64,000 nt of DNA from Vampirovibrio chlorellavorus (GCA_903866275.1 CAIPMU010000018.1:110513-174512); one strand, 5' to 3'. Shown: positions 9,010-19,512, counted from the first letter of the stretch. A program made the numbers and translations. The notes: generated by a model from the letters alone, not told the origin.

Positions 9010-10569
9010 ATGCGTATTCAGCAACTTGCTGCTAGCCTGATTCCCGGATGTCATCGTCCGGGCCTGAATCTGGTCTGGGGTTTATTGACGCTGATTCTTC
9101 TGGGGCTTGGCGGCTCGGCACAGGCGGCAATGTTGATTGTTCAGAAGGTGCATTTTCAGGAAGTTCATTCGGCGACAAAGCTCGTTCTGGAGATGAACGG
9201 AACGCCTCGCTCGCTAGCCGTCAGCGATCGCCAAGGGCAGCCCATGACGGTGAGTTTTCAGGGTGGCGCTGGTGCTTGCAAGCTCCCCCTCAATCATCGG
9301 TTTACCTGGCCTAATCTTAGCGGGGTCTATGTCGAGCATCGTCAAGGCCGGGTGACAGTTTTCATCAAGCGTAATCTCATTGGCACCGTCAGTGTGGCCA
9401 GAGAGCCTCGGCGGGTCGTGATTGCTATTCCGCATGCGGTGGTTTCCGCAAAGTCACCGGCTCCCGTGCCGTCGGTTGCGGTCTCTGCTCCACGTCCTGC
9501 GGTGAGCGAGGCGACCGCCAACAGCTCGGAGGATTTGTCTGAAGGGCTCCGTTATGCCCGATTTATGCAGCGTAGTGCGCACGGTCCGGTGCAAATCAGT
9601 GTGCTGGAAATTGATCCCCATTACCCTGGCCTGGAGATTCTGCCTGCTCTGGCATCCAACCGTATGGGGGCCAAGAGTAACGTGGGTAATATTGTCGCCA
9701 GCAATCAGGCCGTTGCCGGGATTAATGGTTCCTTTTTCAAGCAGGATGTGGGTATTCCGCTGGGGATGATGATGATCAATCAGGAGTTGATCTCCGGTCC
9801 GATTTACGACCGGGTGGCATTGGGCATCAACGCCAACAACGATCTGGTTATGTCTCGCATTCGGCTGGCTGGGGAGTTAACCCTGCCCGATGGTCAAAAG
9901 GTACCATTGCACAACATCAACCAACCCCGTATTAGCCCGGAGAGTACCGTGGTCTATTCTTCACGCTGGGGCTCTGTGGCTCCCGCAGTGCCCAAGCTGG
10001 GTTTTCAGGTGCAGATTCGAAACAGTCGAGTGACGCTGGTATCAACCACGACCCCGTTGCCCATTCCACGCGATGGTGTGGTGATCTCTGGTCCCGGTAC
10101 GCCATCGCTGGCTCGTTTGGCTGCGTTATCGCCCAACCAGAACATACAGCTCAATCTCTATACCCTCCCGGATTGGTCCGGGATGAAGCATGCCATTGGC
10201 GGCGGTCCCTGGCTGGTGCATGGCGGGCAACCGTATATCGATATTCAAGCGCAGCATTTTACGTCTCGCAGTTTGGGATTTCGGGAGCCTCGGACCGCCG
10301 TGGGGATTACGGCCAGCGGTAAAATGTTGCTGGTGACCGTGGACGGCCGACGTAAAAATGTCTCCGTCGGGATGACCTTGAGCGAGCTGGCCACCTTAAT
10401 GCAGCAACTGGGCGCGGTAGACGCCATGAATCTGGATGGGGGCAGCTCTACCCAGATGTCGATCTATGGCAAGATTGTAAACCGCCCCTCATCGGGCAAT
10501 GTGGGGGTGAGTAACTCCTTGATCATTCGTAAAACCGGTGCCGAACGGGTGGCGGTCAAGCCGAACTAA
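9010..10569 (+). CDS. Exported AMIN-domain phosphodiester glycosidase-like protein (NAGPA family)
   Basis: From ATG 9010 (AGGA five bases before it) the protein has 519 residues. A signal peptide (core about 18-36, cleavage AQA-A) leads to an AMIN-like beta domain at about 40-145, then a linker and the phosphodiester glycosidase domain at about 185-510. Family marks are GGGPWLVHGG near 397-406 and MNLDGGSSTQM from 473. The family cleaves sugar-phosphodiester bonds such as GlcNAc-1-phosphodiesters; in bacteria it often acts on cell-wall glycopolymers. The AMIN domain would hold it at peptidoglycan. It is the first of four successive genes with this kind of N-terminus. Substrate is unknown. Confidence 0.88.
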   Translation: MRIQQLAASLIPGCHRPGLNLVWGLLTLILLGLGGSAQAAMLIVQKVHFQEVHSATKLVLEMNGTPRSLAVSDRQGQPMTVSFQGGAGACKLPLNHRFTWPNLSGVYVEHRQGRVTVFIKRNLIGTVSVAREPRRVVIAIPHAVVSAKSPAPVPSVAVSAPRPAVSEATANSSEDLSEGLRYARFMQRSAHGPVQISVLEIDPHYPGLEILPALASNRMGAKSNVGNIVASNQAVAGINGSFFKQDVGIPLGMMMINQELISGPIYDRVALGINANNDLVMSRIRLAGELTLPDGQKVPLHNINQPRISPESTVVYSSRWGSVAPAVPKLGFQVQIRNSRVTLVSTTTPLPIPRDGVVISGPGTPSLARLAALSPNQNIQLNLYTLPDWSGMKHAIGGGPWLVHGGQPYIDIQAQHFTSRSLGFREPRTAVGITASGKMLLVTVDGRRKNVSVGMTLSELATLMQQLGAVDAMNLDGGSSTQMSIYGKIVNRPSSGNVGVSNSLIIRKTGAERVAVKPN

Positions 10570-10989
10570 TTCGTGGGTAGGCCCTTATAGCGGATTGGTC
10601 ATCAAGGGGCTTGTTTAGCCTGTCGCTGGTCTTCGACTCGATTTCAGGATTCTTTCGGGCGATGTTGTCGGGTTCGAAATCAAGGCAGACTGTTCAGGGA
10701 TGGAGCGCATCTGTACCCCCATTCCCGGCTAAACCCACGGGTGATAAAAAATGGTATACTGTTGACTGCTATAGAGAACTTCCGTCCTAGTAAGCGGCGT
10801 GGGGTGATCTGGCAATCGACGAGATTTGGAAACGGGTACCCTTTCCTGCTTGTCTTCAGATTCATAAGCGGTTGTGAGTGACTTTAAACAGTATTGGGAA
10901 AGCTGCTGCCCCCCGGTTTGCGTGGTTTGGCGATCAGTGTACCTGCGTTGATGTGGATTTCGTTGAGTAAAGGGCTTGCTGAGTTGTTG
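10570..10989. other. Spacer before the second AMIN-like gene
   Basis: No gene is supported. TGGTATACT at 10752-10760 is an extended -10 box and could be the promoter of the 10990 gene and its followers. Confidence 0.4.
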
Positions 10990-12522
10990 ATGAAGTACTC
11001 CAAGGCGTTCAGAGTTCGAACTGTTGAGGCTGTGAGATTCTCCTTGATCTGGGGTTTGGCTGGTTCGTTTTTGCTGTTGCCCCTTGCCGGGATGGCCTGG
11101 GCCAAGGAAGCCCGTCTGCAAGGGATTCATTATCAACCGGAAGGGATGGTCATTCAGCTGGCTGGAGGCAGTCTTAAGGCGCCCGAAATTGAGACCTGGC
11201 CGAATCAACGGGATGGCGTGAAGACGGAGCAGATTATTGTGCGCTTGCCAGGCTACACCGGTGAATTAGAAGCCCTGCAAAAAGAAGCGCTGGCTGAAAT
11301 TAGCGGACATCCCGAAGTGAAGCAGCTCTGGATTACCCCATTCGGTACCGATCCGAAAGCACTACAGGGCACGCAGGTGTTGCTGGAAGTGGAAACCCGG
11401 CCGGATCTGCCCGAGTTTACCCCACAGGTTCTCTCCCAGGGGGAGGAACAGTGGGTGATTACACTGGAATCGGTGGCTACGCAACCCCGCCGCTTGCCCC
11501 CTTCTAAACGGAATGATCAATTGGCCCGGAATGATGACGTAAAATCGGCGCCAACTCACCCGAATGCCGTTGCTGAGAGTGAGCCTTCGAACGGTCGGGA
11601 AACCGCAAGCCTGCTGACAGAGCTGAATCAGTCCCGTCAAAAACAGGCGGCTCTGGGTGCTCAACTGGCGGCAGCCCAGCAAGCGCTGAAAGACAGTCAG
11701 GCGCGGGAAGAGGCGTTGCAGGATCGGCTGAACGGCTATGAAAATATTTTGCAGGATGCCGGGGTAGACCCCAGTGCGGAAGAGCGACTCGAGTCAGCGG
11801 CTGTCATTCAAAATTTGAGAAGTGCCCTGATGCGTGTGGCTCAGAAGTTGAAAACCGCCGAAGCCGCGCTGGCGGATCGTCAAAATTCGCCGTCGGTTGG
11901 AGCATCTGCGTTGGCCAGTACACCCAAGGCCGCTTCGGATGCCGCAGTGAAAGACAGGCTACCGGCTCCTGTTCAGTCGGTTGCTGTGCCACCCATCGCC
12001 ACGTTAGGCATGGTGGGCCCCGCTGTGGCCGGACAATCTTCGGGAATGAGTCCATTGAAGCTATCGCCCGTGCCGGGCAAGCCGGGCGCGGTCGAGCCTG
12101 TGCCTGTTGCCAAGAAGGTGACCCGTGTGTACATGGCTACCGGTCTGGATTCCGATCAGGAGAACCATCTGATTCAGTCGTTGCAGGCTGAGCCTCATTC
12201 GGGCAACCGCTATTTAAAGCTGGCCGATTTTTATGTGGCCAAGGGACAATGGTCCAAGGCCAAAAGTACCTTGCTGATGCTCTCACGGATGCAGCCGGAG
12301 AACGTGCAAGGTTTTTACTACCTGACGTTGCTGTACCTGCATGAGCAAAATCAGAAAGCCGCCGCGTTTGCCTTGACGCAGTACGCGCAAAAAAATCCGC
12401 GGGATACGCAGGGCATTGCCCTGTTAAGGCAAGCTTTAAAGTCCAGCGGTAATTTGCCGCCAATGCCTCGGTTCAAGTCAGCGACAGGTCAGGCGGGATC
12501 ACCGCCCATGCCCCTGCACTGA
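10990..12522 (+). CDS. Exported AMIN-like, coiled-coil and TPR envelope protein
   Basis: The frame is open from a TTG at 10894, but ATG 10990 gives a proper signal peptide (basic n-region, core at about 16-35, cleavage AWA-K), so I place the start there (510 residues). A beta-rich AMIN-like domain covers about 40-170, containing GIHYQPEGMVIQLAG. A coiled coil rich in Gln, Ala and Leu follows at about 210-300, then a Pro/Ala linker. TPR-like helices lie at about 385-495 (SGNRYLKLADFYVAKGQWSK). The order AMIN, coil, TPR repeats in the next two genes. It probably works in the periplasm at peptidoglycan; no enzyme motif is present. Confidence 0.82.
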   Translation: MKYSKAFRVRTVEAVRFSLIWGLAGSFLLLPLAGMAWAKEARLQGIHYQPEGMVIQLAGGSLKAPEIETWPNQRDGVKTEQIIVRLPGYTGELEALQKEALAEISGHPEVKQLWITPFGTDPKALQGTQVLLEVETRPDLPEFTPQVLSQGEEQWVITLESVATQPRRLPPSKRNDQLARNDDVKSAPTHPNAVAESEPSNGRETASLLTELNQSRQKQAALGAQLAAAQQALKDSQAREEALQDRLNGYENILQDAGVDPSAEERLESAAVIQNLRSALMRVAQKLKTAEAALADRQNSPSVGASALASTPKAASDAAVKDRLPAPVQSVAVPPIATLGMVGPAVAGQSSGMSPLKLSPVPGKPGAVEPVPVAKKVTRVYMATGLDSDQENHLIQSLQAEPHSGNRYLKLADFYVAKGQWSKAKSTLLMLSRMQPENVQGFYYLTLLYLHEQNQKAAAFALTQYAQKNPRDTQGIALLRQALKSSGNLPPMPRFKSATGQAGSPPMPLH

Positions 12523-12696
12523 AGCCGTCTTTTGTCTGGTCTGCGAGGGATTGAAATGGAAACTCCCCCCTAATGTCCGAATACCGATACAATTGAAACA
12601 GGCTGATGAATTCAGTTGCCATGAATCCAAAGCGATCAATCCAAGTGCCAAGAATGGCTACGAATTGCCATGAATGACGAATAAGGATCAAAGCCC

Positions 12697-15600
12697 TTGT
12701 TAAACCATAAAAATCTATTTACCCTGGCCAAGCATGTGACCGTCGCAAGTCTGACCGGTTTGATGTTGGCTGTGCCGGGTGCCCCTCTGTTGGCCTTCGC
12801 TGCCGATGGCATGTTGCACAATATTCGCTTTGATTCCAATAGTCGGCACTTTTTGATTGATACCACCGGCTCGGTTAAAGCTACGGTGAATACCCTGATT
12901 ATTGCCGGGCGCAAACGGGTGATTATCGATCTGGACAATGCCGATATTGCGGAAGATTTACCCCGCGATGCCGAGCTGCTCAGTGCCTTGTCCGCGCGGA
13001 TGTCGACGGTTCGGAATGTGACTGTGAACCAGTACGGCGGCAATGGCCGCCCGATTGTGCGGGTGCTGCTGGACTTACAGGGTGATCCTGGTGCTATTCG
13101 CCTGATTCGGAATCAGGGACCCCAGATTGAACTGGAGCTGAACGATTACGCCTCGGTGAGCGGTAACTATTACAACCCGCCTCCGGTAGAGCCTCGGGTG
13201 ACAACCAATCCGGAACCGAGCGTGACCTCTCGTCCCGTTGCTGTTAGTCATCCCGTTAAACCGGTTGAGATTAACGCATCACGGGAGCCCGTAAAGCGTC
13301 CCGAACGCCTTTCATTGGCTCAACCGACGGTGGCTGCGGAGCGACTTCCTGTTCGCCCCTCTGAGCCGGAGACCGTGAGTCGTTCTGCCTATGAGCGCAG
13401 TCTGCAACTGCAACAGGATCAGAAAAGACAGATTGAAGCCTTGCAAAAGTCGCTTCGGCAAGCGCAAGGCACCACGCCATCGACAACGGGTAATGAGGCG
13501 GAACTGGTGCAGTTAAAGCGCACCTTGCTCAATATGAACCGGCAGTACGATCAGCTGGTCATGAACAATCAGAGTTTGACCTTGCAACTGAAGCAGGCCA
13601 AACAGAACGTAGCCAGTGAACTCAAGGTGAGTGATCTGAAAGCGGAGCTGGAAAGTGTCAATCTGTCTAATGAACAGTTGAGGCGGGATTTAAAGGCCGC
13701 GAACACTCAAGCTACCCAGTTGCAGGAGCAGTTGACCGCTGCAACCAAAAGTGCAGTCAGCCCCAAGTCGAATGAGTTGCAACCGGACGATTTGCAATTG
13801 GCAGACGTCAAACGCAGTCTGGTGGTGTTGAATCAACGCTATGAGCTCTTGAAAGCGGATCACGATCAGCAGGCGGAGCAGATGCAACAGCTGACGCTGG
13901 AAAAAGTATCTTTGAGCCAGCAATTGACGCAGGCCCAAAAGGATTTGGCAAAGGCCAAGCCCGGTTCGGCTAAAGCGCAGGCCTCAGAGACACAATTACA
14001 AGCGTTGCGCCAACAACTGTCCCAGTCCCAGCAGGCCATGAGTGATTCCAGGCAGACTATGCAAACGCAGAATCAGGAAATTGCCGATCTGCGCGCCCGG
14101 ATTAATTCAGTGAAGACTGGCATGGACGAGGCTTTCAAGGCGCAAATCAGTGAGCTGGAAAAATCCAATACCCAGAAGGATGCCGCACTGGTTGCGCTGC
14201 GGGCACAGTTATCCGCCAGTTTGTCCAGTAGCGCCAAGGCTTCCAAAACTGAACCGGGTGCGGAAACGCTGGCGCAGTTGTCCAGCCTGAAGTCGCAGGT
14301 GGAGACTCTGAATCGTCAGATTGCGGAAAAAAATAGCCAGATTCAGGGTTTAAACCAGCAGGTGGCCCTGGCGACAGCCCGCCCCGCTGTTTCAACCAAA
14401 CAAGATCTTCAACAAAAAGATGTCCGCATTATGGCGCTGGAACAGGCTTTGGTTCAATCCCGCCAGCAATCCGATAAACAGGCTGCTGAGGCGGTTGTCA
14501 CAGCGCAGACCTTGGCTGGGCTGAACAGTAAATTGGCCCAGTTGCAGGATGAGCATCAGGCGTTGAGTGATGCCAAAGCGCAGATCCTGACCTTGCAGGC
14601 AAAACTCACGCAGGCACCGGGGCCGCAAAATCAGGACCACGACGTGCAACTAACCGCAGCGCATCAGGAATTGGCTGCGATTCGACTGGAACTGGATCGC
14701 CTGAAGGCTGAACAGAAAGCGCAGGCGTCAGCAGCATCGAGCGCTCAGGTTGCCAATGCCCAACAGCAGGAAACCATTGCCCGCTTGACGCGTGAAAACC
14801 AGCAGTTCAATCAACAGGTACAGACGTTGAATGGGCAACTCAAGCAGGCTCAGCAACAGGCTGAACTGCTCTCAAAAACCCCGACACCCGCTGTCCAGCC
14901 CGAGGTTTTGTCGGCCTTGCAAATTCAGGTTAGCAGCCTGCAAGCCAAGGTGACCGCTCTGACATCGCAGGCTGAGCAGGCCCAGCGCCAATTGTCGCAA
15001 GCCAGAACGGAAGCGACGCAAGCCAAAGTTGATCTCTCACAGGCCCGGACTGAAATCGCGAAAGCCCAGGCCGAAGCCGCGCAGGCGAAAGGGGCGCTTA
15101 AACTGGCGCAGGCGACTGCGGCCAAAGTAAAACCTGCCACTACCCCGATTGCCAGTGGTGGCAGTGCCACCCTGCAAAAACAGGTAAACGACCTTAATCA
15201 GCAACTCAGTAGTTTGCACCGTGAAAACGATGAGTTGAAAACGGCGTTGGCCAGTAAATCGAGTATGGCCAACAAAAGCCCCGTGACCAATCCCAACGCA
15301 GAGGCCGCCTATCTGGATGCCAAGGCGGAGATGCAGGCCAAGCGGTTGTCGGATGCGCTGGACAAGTTCAAGCAGGCCCTGTTGCTGGATCCCAATAACG
15401 GGCGTTATGTGATTGATTACAGTGTGGCCCTCTCCGAAGATCTGGAGTATGCCGAGGCCATCGATGTCCTGCGCCATTATTTGCAGCAGAACCCGCTCGA
15501 TCGTGATGCTTATAATCAGCTGGGAAAAATTTACCTGCTGAATGATCAGGCGGATGCGGCCAATCAGGCCTTTATGCGGGCCATTCCGATCAGCACCCTG

Positions 15601-15942
15601 AACAACTACGCCACATCGCTGAAAAAACTGGGCAAGATGGGCGAGGCTGAAAACGTCTTCAAGCTGGCTTTAAGCCTGAATCCCAAGGACAGCGAGGTGC
15701 TGTTCAATCTGGGGAACCTGTACAACAACCAGAACAAGCTGGAGCAGGCCCGGAACAAGTATCTGGAGGCCTTGCAGATACGTCCGGATTTTGCAGAGGC
15801 GCATTATAACCTGGGATTGATTCTCTCCAAGCTGGGGGACAACCCCAATGCAGTGGTGCATCTGGAGCGTTTTCTGCAACTTTCTCCCGCAGCCAGAAAC
15901 GCAGAAACGATCCGGGCTTATATCCAGAAGCTGAAAGCCTGA
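12697..15942 (+). CDS. Large exported AMIN, coiled-coil and TPR protein
   Basis: A TTG start at 12697 is supported by AAGGAT about ten bases upstream and by an ideal signal peptide (core about 13-33, cleavage AFA-A). The 1081-residue protein has an AMIN domain at about 38-150 (GMLHNIRFDSNSRHFLIDT and later VRVLLDLQG). A Pro-rich linker follows, then a very long Gln/Ala/Leu coiled coil at about 230-865. At least four TPRs occupy about 880-1080, including AEAHYNLGLILSKLGD. AMIN domains anchor amidases and pilus secretins to peptidoglycan, so a periplasmic scaffold spanning a long distance is the likely role. It is third of four co-directional AMIN genes and 35 bases before the next. Confidence 0.88.
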   Translation: MLNHKNLFTLAKHVTVASLTGLMLAVPGAPLLAFAADGMLHNIRFDSNSRHFLIDTTGSVKATVNTLIIAGRKRVIIDLDNADIAEDLPRDAELLSALSARMSTVRNVTVNQYGGNGRPIVRVLLDLQGDPGAIRLIRNQGPQIELELNDYASVSGNYYNPPPVEPRVTTNPEPSVTSRPVAVSHPVKPVEINASREPVKRPERLSLAQPTVAAERLPVRPSEPETVSRSAYERSLQLQQDQKRQIEALQKSLRQAQGTTPSTTGNEAELVQLKRTLLNMNRQYDQLVMNNQSLTLQLKQAKQNVASELKVSDLKAELESVNLSNEQLRRDLKAANTQATQLQEQLTAATKSAVSPKSNELQPDDLQLADVKRSLVVLNQRYELLKADHDQQAEQMQQLTLEKVSLSQQLTQAQKDLAKAKPGSAKAQASETQLQALRQQLSQSQQAMSDSRQTMQTQNQEIADLRARINSVKTGMDEAFKAQISELEKSNTQKDAALVALRAQLSASLSSSAKASKTEPGAETLAQLSSLKSQVETLNRQIAEKNSQIQGLNQQVALATARPAVSTKQDLQQKDVRIMALEQALVQSRQQSDKQAAEAVVTAQTLAGLNSKLAQLQDEHQALSDAKAQILTLQAKLTQAPGPQNQDHDVQLTAAHQELAAIRLELDRLKAEQKAQASAASSAQVANAQQQETIARLTRENQQFNQQVQTLNGQLKQAQQQAELLSKTPTPAVQPEVLSALQIQVSSLQAKVTALTSQAEQAQRQLSQARTEATQAKVDLSQARTEIAKAQAEAAQAKGALKLAQATAAKVKPATTPIASGGSATLQKQVNDLNQQLSSLHRENDELKTALASKSSMANKSPVTNPNAEAAYLDAKAEMQAKRLSDALDKFKQALLLDPNNGRYVIDYSVALSEDLEYAEAIDVLRHYLQQNPLDRDAYNQLGKIYLLNDQADAANQAFMRAIPISTLNNYATSLKKLGKMGEAENVFKLALSLNPKDSEVLFNLGNLYNNQNKLEQARNKYLEALQIRPDFAEAHYNLGLILSKLGDNPNAVVHLERFLQLSPAARNAETIRAYIQKLKA

Positions 15943-15977
15943 CGTCTGCCTTTTCCCTGATTCCATTAAAACACCGA

Positions 15978-18599
15978 ATGGATGATCCCCATTTCAATCG
16001 ACCCAATGAAACCGGAAATCATGAGCGACGCAAAATGAACAACGGTTGGAAGTGCCCAGTTCAGTGGATGGCTGTATCCCCAGTAAGACTGGCGTTACTC
16101 ATGCTGGGCTCAGGATGGCCCACGAGTCTGCTGCTTGCGGTGTTGCTGGTGAGTTTATCGGGATCCGTGCCGATGGCGTTGGCTCAGTTGGTACCGAACA
16201 CGATCACGGCAATGACCGTGTCCCCTCGTGGTGACCTGATTTTATCGGTTGAGGGGGAAGGCTTTGATCCGATCTTGCGGCTGGAATCGGTTGGCAATGG
16301 TCAGTATCGGGTGGTGGTGCAAGCGCCGGATGTGACACTGGCACCGGGGGTTTCCGGGATTAATGGGCATTTGGGACAGGATTTTCACGCCAGAATTCCC
16401 GCGATTGAGACTGGCAAAATTACGGCATTCACCCATAAAGGCCAGGCTGCCGGTGCTGGTGTTCAGGTGATTTTGACCGCATGGCGAAAGCTACAGCCGC
16501 AAATTTTAAGCAATGACGGGCACCAAATCGTGATCACCCTGATTGGGGATCGTAGCCTGCCACCGGCTATTGCGGCGAGGCAACGGCGGCAGTTACAGCA
16601 GGCCGAGCAGGCCCGTTTAACGGCCCAAAAACTGGCTGAGGTACAGGCGCTGGCGCAACAACGCGCTGCTCAGCAATCAGCGGCGCTAAAATTATCCGAT
16701 GGCAAAAAGGCTGAATTACTGCGTAACGCACCCGCGCTGGTTGCCCCGGATCCGTTGGGCCTGACGCATGCACCGTCATTCAAACAGTCCGTCACGCCAA
16801 AACCTTCCGAGACAAAGGCAGCGCCGGAGTTGCTCGGCAAGGCCACTTCGGGGCGACTGGATCATGCCGAGCGTTCCACGGTTCAGACGGTTTATCAGGC
16901 CTATCCCCAACCGGAAGAAGTGGAGTATGAGGCTGAGTTGGCCCATGAGCAGATTGCGCTGGCGGCTAGGCGTCGAGAGGCGATGGCGCGTCGGGAGCGT
17001 TTGGCCAATGCCGGGGTTCAAACTATCACGCCAGCCCCAGATGCGGAGCCGGAAGCCATCACGCAACTTCAGCTGGCCAATCTTGGCGCCAAGCCGAATG
17101 CGTTTTCAGCACTGGCGCAAACCGCACAGTCCAAACCGCCTGCCAGTGATACCGACTCCGTGGCAAGTGCCCGTTCCAAGGCTCCTTCTGCTTCGCAGGG
17201 GCGAACGCAGGGTCCGGCATATCAGCCGATTCAGATGAATCCACCCGCGTCAACCGCAACCCCGACAACGCCTAGCCCATCAGCCCCGCAATCGGCTCCC
17301 CGAACGGATGAGCCTGCACCGTTTTCCTGGTTGGGTCCACCCGCGACCCCGGCGGGAACTGGCCATGAAACAGCCCCTTCGGTTGCGCCTTCCGCAGATG
17401 GACCGGGTGAGCCTGAGGATAATTCCCCGACCCAGCCACTCCGGTTAACCAGGCCCCCGGAGCAACTCACACCGGAACCCGAGGAGGCGCAACCGTCACG
17501 CTCGAACCATCCTGCCGGTTCCGCTAATGAATCTCAACGGCCGGAACATGCGCCCTCGGTTCTTGATCGTCAGGCTACTTCAGCGCAAAAGCCTGCTTTC
17601 CCAGCCTCAGGTAGTGATGCGGCTCGGCTGCAGTCCATCTATGCCGTGATGCACGAACCCCAGGCCAGCCCCATGCTCAGACAGGCCTGGGCGGAACTGA
17701 TGGCCGGACAGAGCAATACCGCTGAAGCACATTTGCAAAACCGGTTGCAGGAAGCCCCGGACGATGTAGCGGCCCGCTATCTGCTGGCTCAGATTTTATT
17801 GGCACCCTTGAGTGAGACGGGAACCAATGCTTCATCAGCGTCATCTGCCGGATCGTCAGATGTCGATCAAGCCCGACGTCTGCAAGCCCGGCGCGAACAG
17901 GCGCAAGTCGCCTTGTTGAAAAACTATCAGCAGGCCAGACACTGGCCCTCGGCGCAGGCTTTACTGGAATTGTATCTGGAAGACGGCAAGCTGGAGGCGG
18001 TCAATCAGCTGCTGAACGTAGTCCGTTCCGTGTATCCCAATCAGCCCGGTGTGGCCTATGAAGAGGGTCGTTTGCAAGAGGCGCTGGTGGATCTTGATGC
18101 CGCCCGCAAGGCCTATCAGCGCGCTTTGGCGTTGCAGCCGGATAACCCTGAGGTCCATTACCGGCTGGCGCAGGTGGAGTTAAAATCGAGCCATCTGGAG
18201 GCTGCCCGCTGGGAGTTGCTACAGGCGCTCTCCTGGAGTCCCAACGATGGTCGCCTGACCAAGTTGCTGGGTTATATTGCGGATAAATCCGGTAACCCGG
18301 CTCAGGCTGCCGAAGCTTACCGGCAAGCCCTCCCGGTGGATGCCTTGATTAATTATGCCCGCACGCTGGAAGCTCAGCACCACCCGGATCGTGCCCTGAG
18401 TTTGTATCAGGCCGCCGAAACGCTCGCTGGGGATAACCGGGAAATTCTCTACAATCTGGCCATGATTTATCATGAAACCCATCGCATTGATCGTGCCAGT
18501 GACATGCTGCGTCGCTTTTTGGCACTGGGGGGCAAGTCTGATGATGCACGTGTCCGCAAGGCTCAGGCGATTTTAAAGCAGATGGGTGAAACGCCCTGA
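15978..18599 (+). CDS. Exported AMIN-like, proline-rich and TPR protein
   Basis: The 873-residue frame starts at ATG 15978; ATG 16035 is an alternative, and neither has a strong ribosome site. A signal peptide with its core near 48-68 and an ALAQ cleavage site follows. The AMIN-like domain is at about 75-195 (QYRVVVQAPDVTLAPG and the end IVITLIGD). A short Gln/Ala coil (205-235) precedes about 300 residues rich in Pro, Ala and Ser. The TPR array is at about 560-868, including AYQRALALQPDNPEVHYRL. The near-abutting position after the 12697 gene implies one operon. It is probably a periplasmic assembly factor. Confidence 0.85.
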   Translation: MDDPHFNRPNETGNHERRKMNNGWKCPVQWMAVSPVRLALLMLGSGWPTSLLLAVLLVSLSGSVPMALAQLVPNTITAMTVSPRGDLILSVEGEGFDPILRLESVGNGQYRVVVQAPDVTLAPGVSGINGHLGQDFHARIPAIETGKITAFTHKGQAAGAGVQVILTAWRKLQPQILSNDGHQIVITLIGDRSLPPAIAARQRRQLQQAEQARLTAQKLAEVQALAQQRAAQQSAALKLSDGKKAELLRNAPALVAPDPLGLTHAPSFKQSVTPKPSETKAAPELLGKATSGRLDHAERSTVQTVYQAYPQPEEVEYEAELAHEQIALAARRREAMARRERLANAGVQTITPAPDAEPEAITQLQLANLGAKPNAFSALAQTAQSKPPASDTDSVASARSKAPSASQGRTQGPAYQPIQMNPPASTATPTTPSPSAPQSAPRTDEPAPFSWLGPPATPAGTGHETAPSVAPSADGPGEPEDNSPTQPLRLTRPPEQLTPEPEEAQPSRSNHPAGSANESQRPEHAPSVLDRQATSAQKPAFPASGSDAARLQSIYAVMHEPQASPMLRQAWAELMAGQSNTAEAHLQNRLQEAPDDVAARYLLAQILLAPLSETGTNASSASSAGSSDVDQARRLQARREQAQVALLKNYQQARHWPSAQALLELYLEDGKLEAVNQLLNVVRSVYPNQPGVAYEEGRLQEALVDLDAARKAYQRALALQPDNPEVHYRLAQVELKSSHLEAARWELLQALSWSPNDGRLTKLLGYIADKSGNPAQAAEAYRQALPVDALINYARTLEAQHHPDRALSLYQAAETLAGDNREILYNLAMIYHETHRIDRASDMLRRFLALGGKSDDARVRKAQAILKQMGETP

Positions 18600-18669
18600 A
18601 CCAAAAGGAAACTGGCCCGGTCAAAACTGCGTTTCTATTCCAATTGATTTGGGTCAAACCGTTTCGGGT

Positions 18670-19512
18670 CTAAACCCCGGCATCTCCAAACATGCGAATG
18701 ACTTCCCAAAGCGCCTTGGGGTCCATTTTACCGGAGATGCGAAACAGCTCGGGTCTTGCGTCTGTGCTGGTGTTTTTTTGACTATTGTCCAGCAGCATGT
18801 AGGCGGGCAGGGTTTTAATGGCCCAGCGATCCATGAGCTGTTTGCCTTCCGGGGTATCCATATTCAGGTGAACCACGTGCAGGCCCTGTTTACCGGCCAA
18901 CTCAAAACCATCCAGATACGGTGTCATGCTCTGGCATTCGGGACAGCTTTGGCTTTCAAAGGAGAGCAGAATCATCTGGCCCAGTGGGTTCTCCGGGGTT
19001 GAGGCAGGGGTGGGTAATGAAAATGTTGCAGGCAAGCTCACGCTTTTCAGTTGTCCGGTGAGGCGCAAGACCTGCCGCTCCAGTACCACGGGGGTGATCA
19101 TGTCGCCCATGCGGTAAATCGGTTTCCCTTGGGGGTCAAACAACACATAGGTCGGTGTCCCCTCGACCGAGAACAGATCCAGATACTTGGCCCCGGATTG
19201 CTGACCCAGATCCACGCGTTCCAACAGGACATCATGATTGACGCGGGCCGCCAGCGCCTTGACGTGCGGCTCCATCATCTGGCAGGTGCCGCAGAAGGCC
19301 GAATAAAAATCCAGCAGGACCATGCGGCCCTTGGCATCCTGTTTAAACTCATCCGGCAGGTTGGGGGTGGCGGCCATCGCCAGTGCCGAAAATCCGGTCA
19401 GCAGGGACAGGGCTAACGTCAGGACCGGCTTGACCAGCTGTTGGAAGACAGGCCGTTGGGCGAGCATCCCGCCGTTTTGGGATTGGACCTGTTGCGCTTT
19501 GGAAACTTGCAT
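18670..19512 (-). CDS. Exported protein with two thioredoxin domains
   Basis: From ATG 19512 the protein has 280 residues. A signal peptide or anchor (core about 28-47) precedes two thioredoxin folds. The first has CGTC at Cys74/Cys77 and the cis-Pro run VEGTPTYVLFD. The second has CPEC at Cys190/Cys193 and KTLPAYMLLD. Such proteins reduce or shuffle disulfides outside the cytoplasm; a second domain can relay electrons, but no DsbD/CcdA partner is nearby. The open frame upstream to 19671 reads like non-coding sequence. It converges with the AMIN operon and diverges from leuA. Confidence 0.85.
   Translation of the reverse strand: MQVSKAQQVQSQNGGMLAQRPVFQQLVKPVLTLALSLLTGFSALAMAATPNLPDEFKQDAKGRMVLLDFYSAFCGTCQMMEPHVKALAARVNHDVLLERVDLGQQSGAKYLDLFSVEGTPTYVLFDPQGKPIYRMGDMITPVVLERQVLRLTGQLKSVSLPATFSLPTPASTPENPLGQMILLSFESQSCPECQSMTPYLDGFELAGKQGLHVVHLNMDTPEGKQLMDRWAIKTLPAYMLLDNSQKNTSTDARPELFRISGKMDPKALWEVIRMFGDAGV

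Noticed and set aside
10660..10700. GGTTCGAAATC as a tRNA T-loop
   Set aside because: No acceptor stem, D-arm or anticodon arm can be drawn around it.
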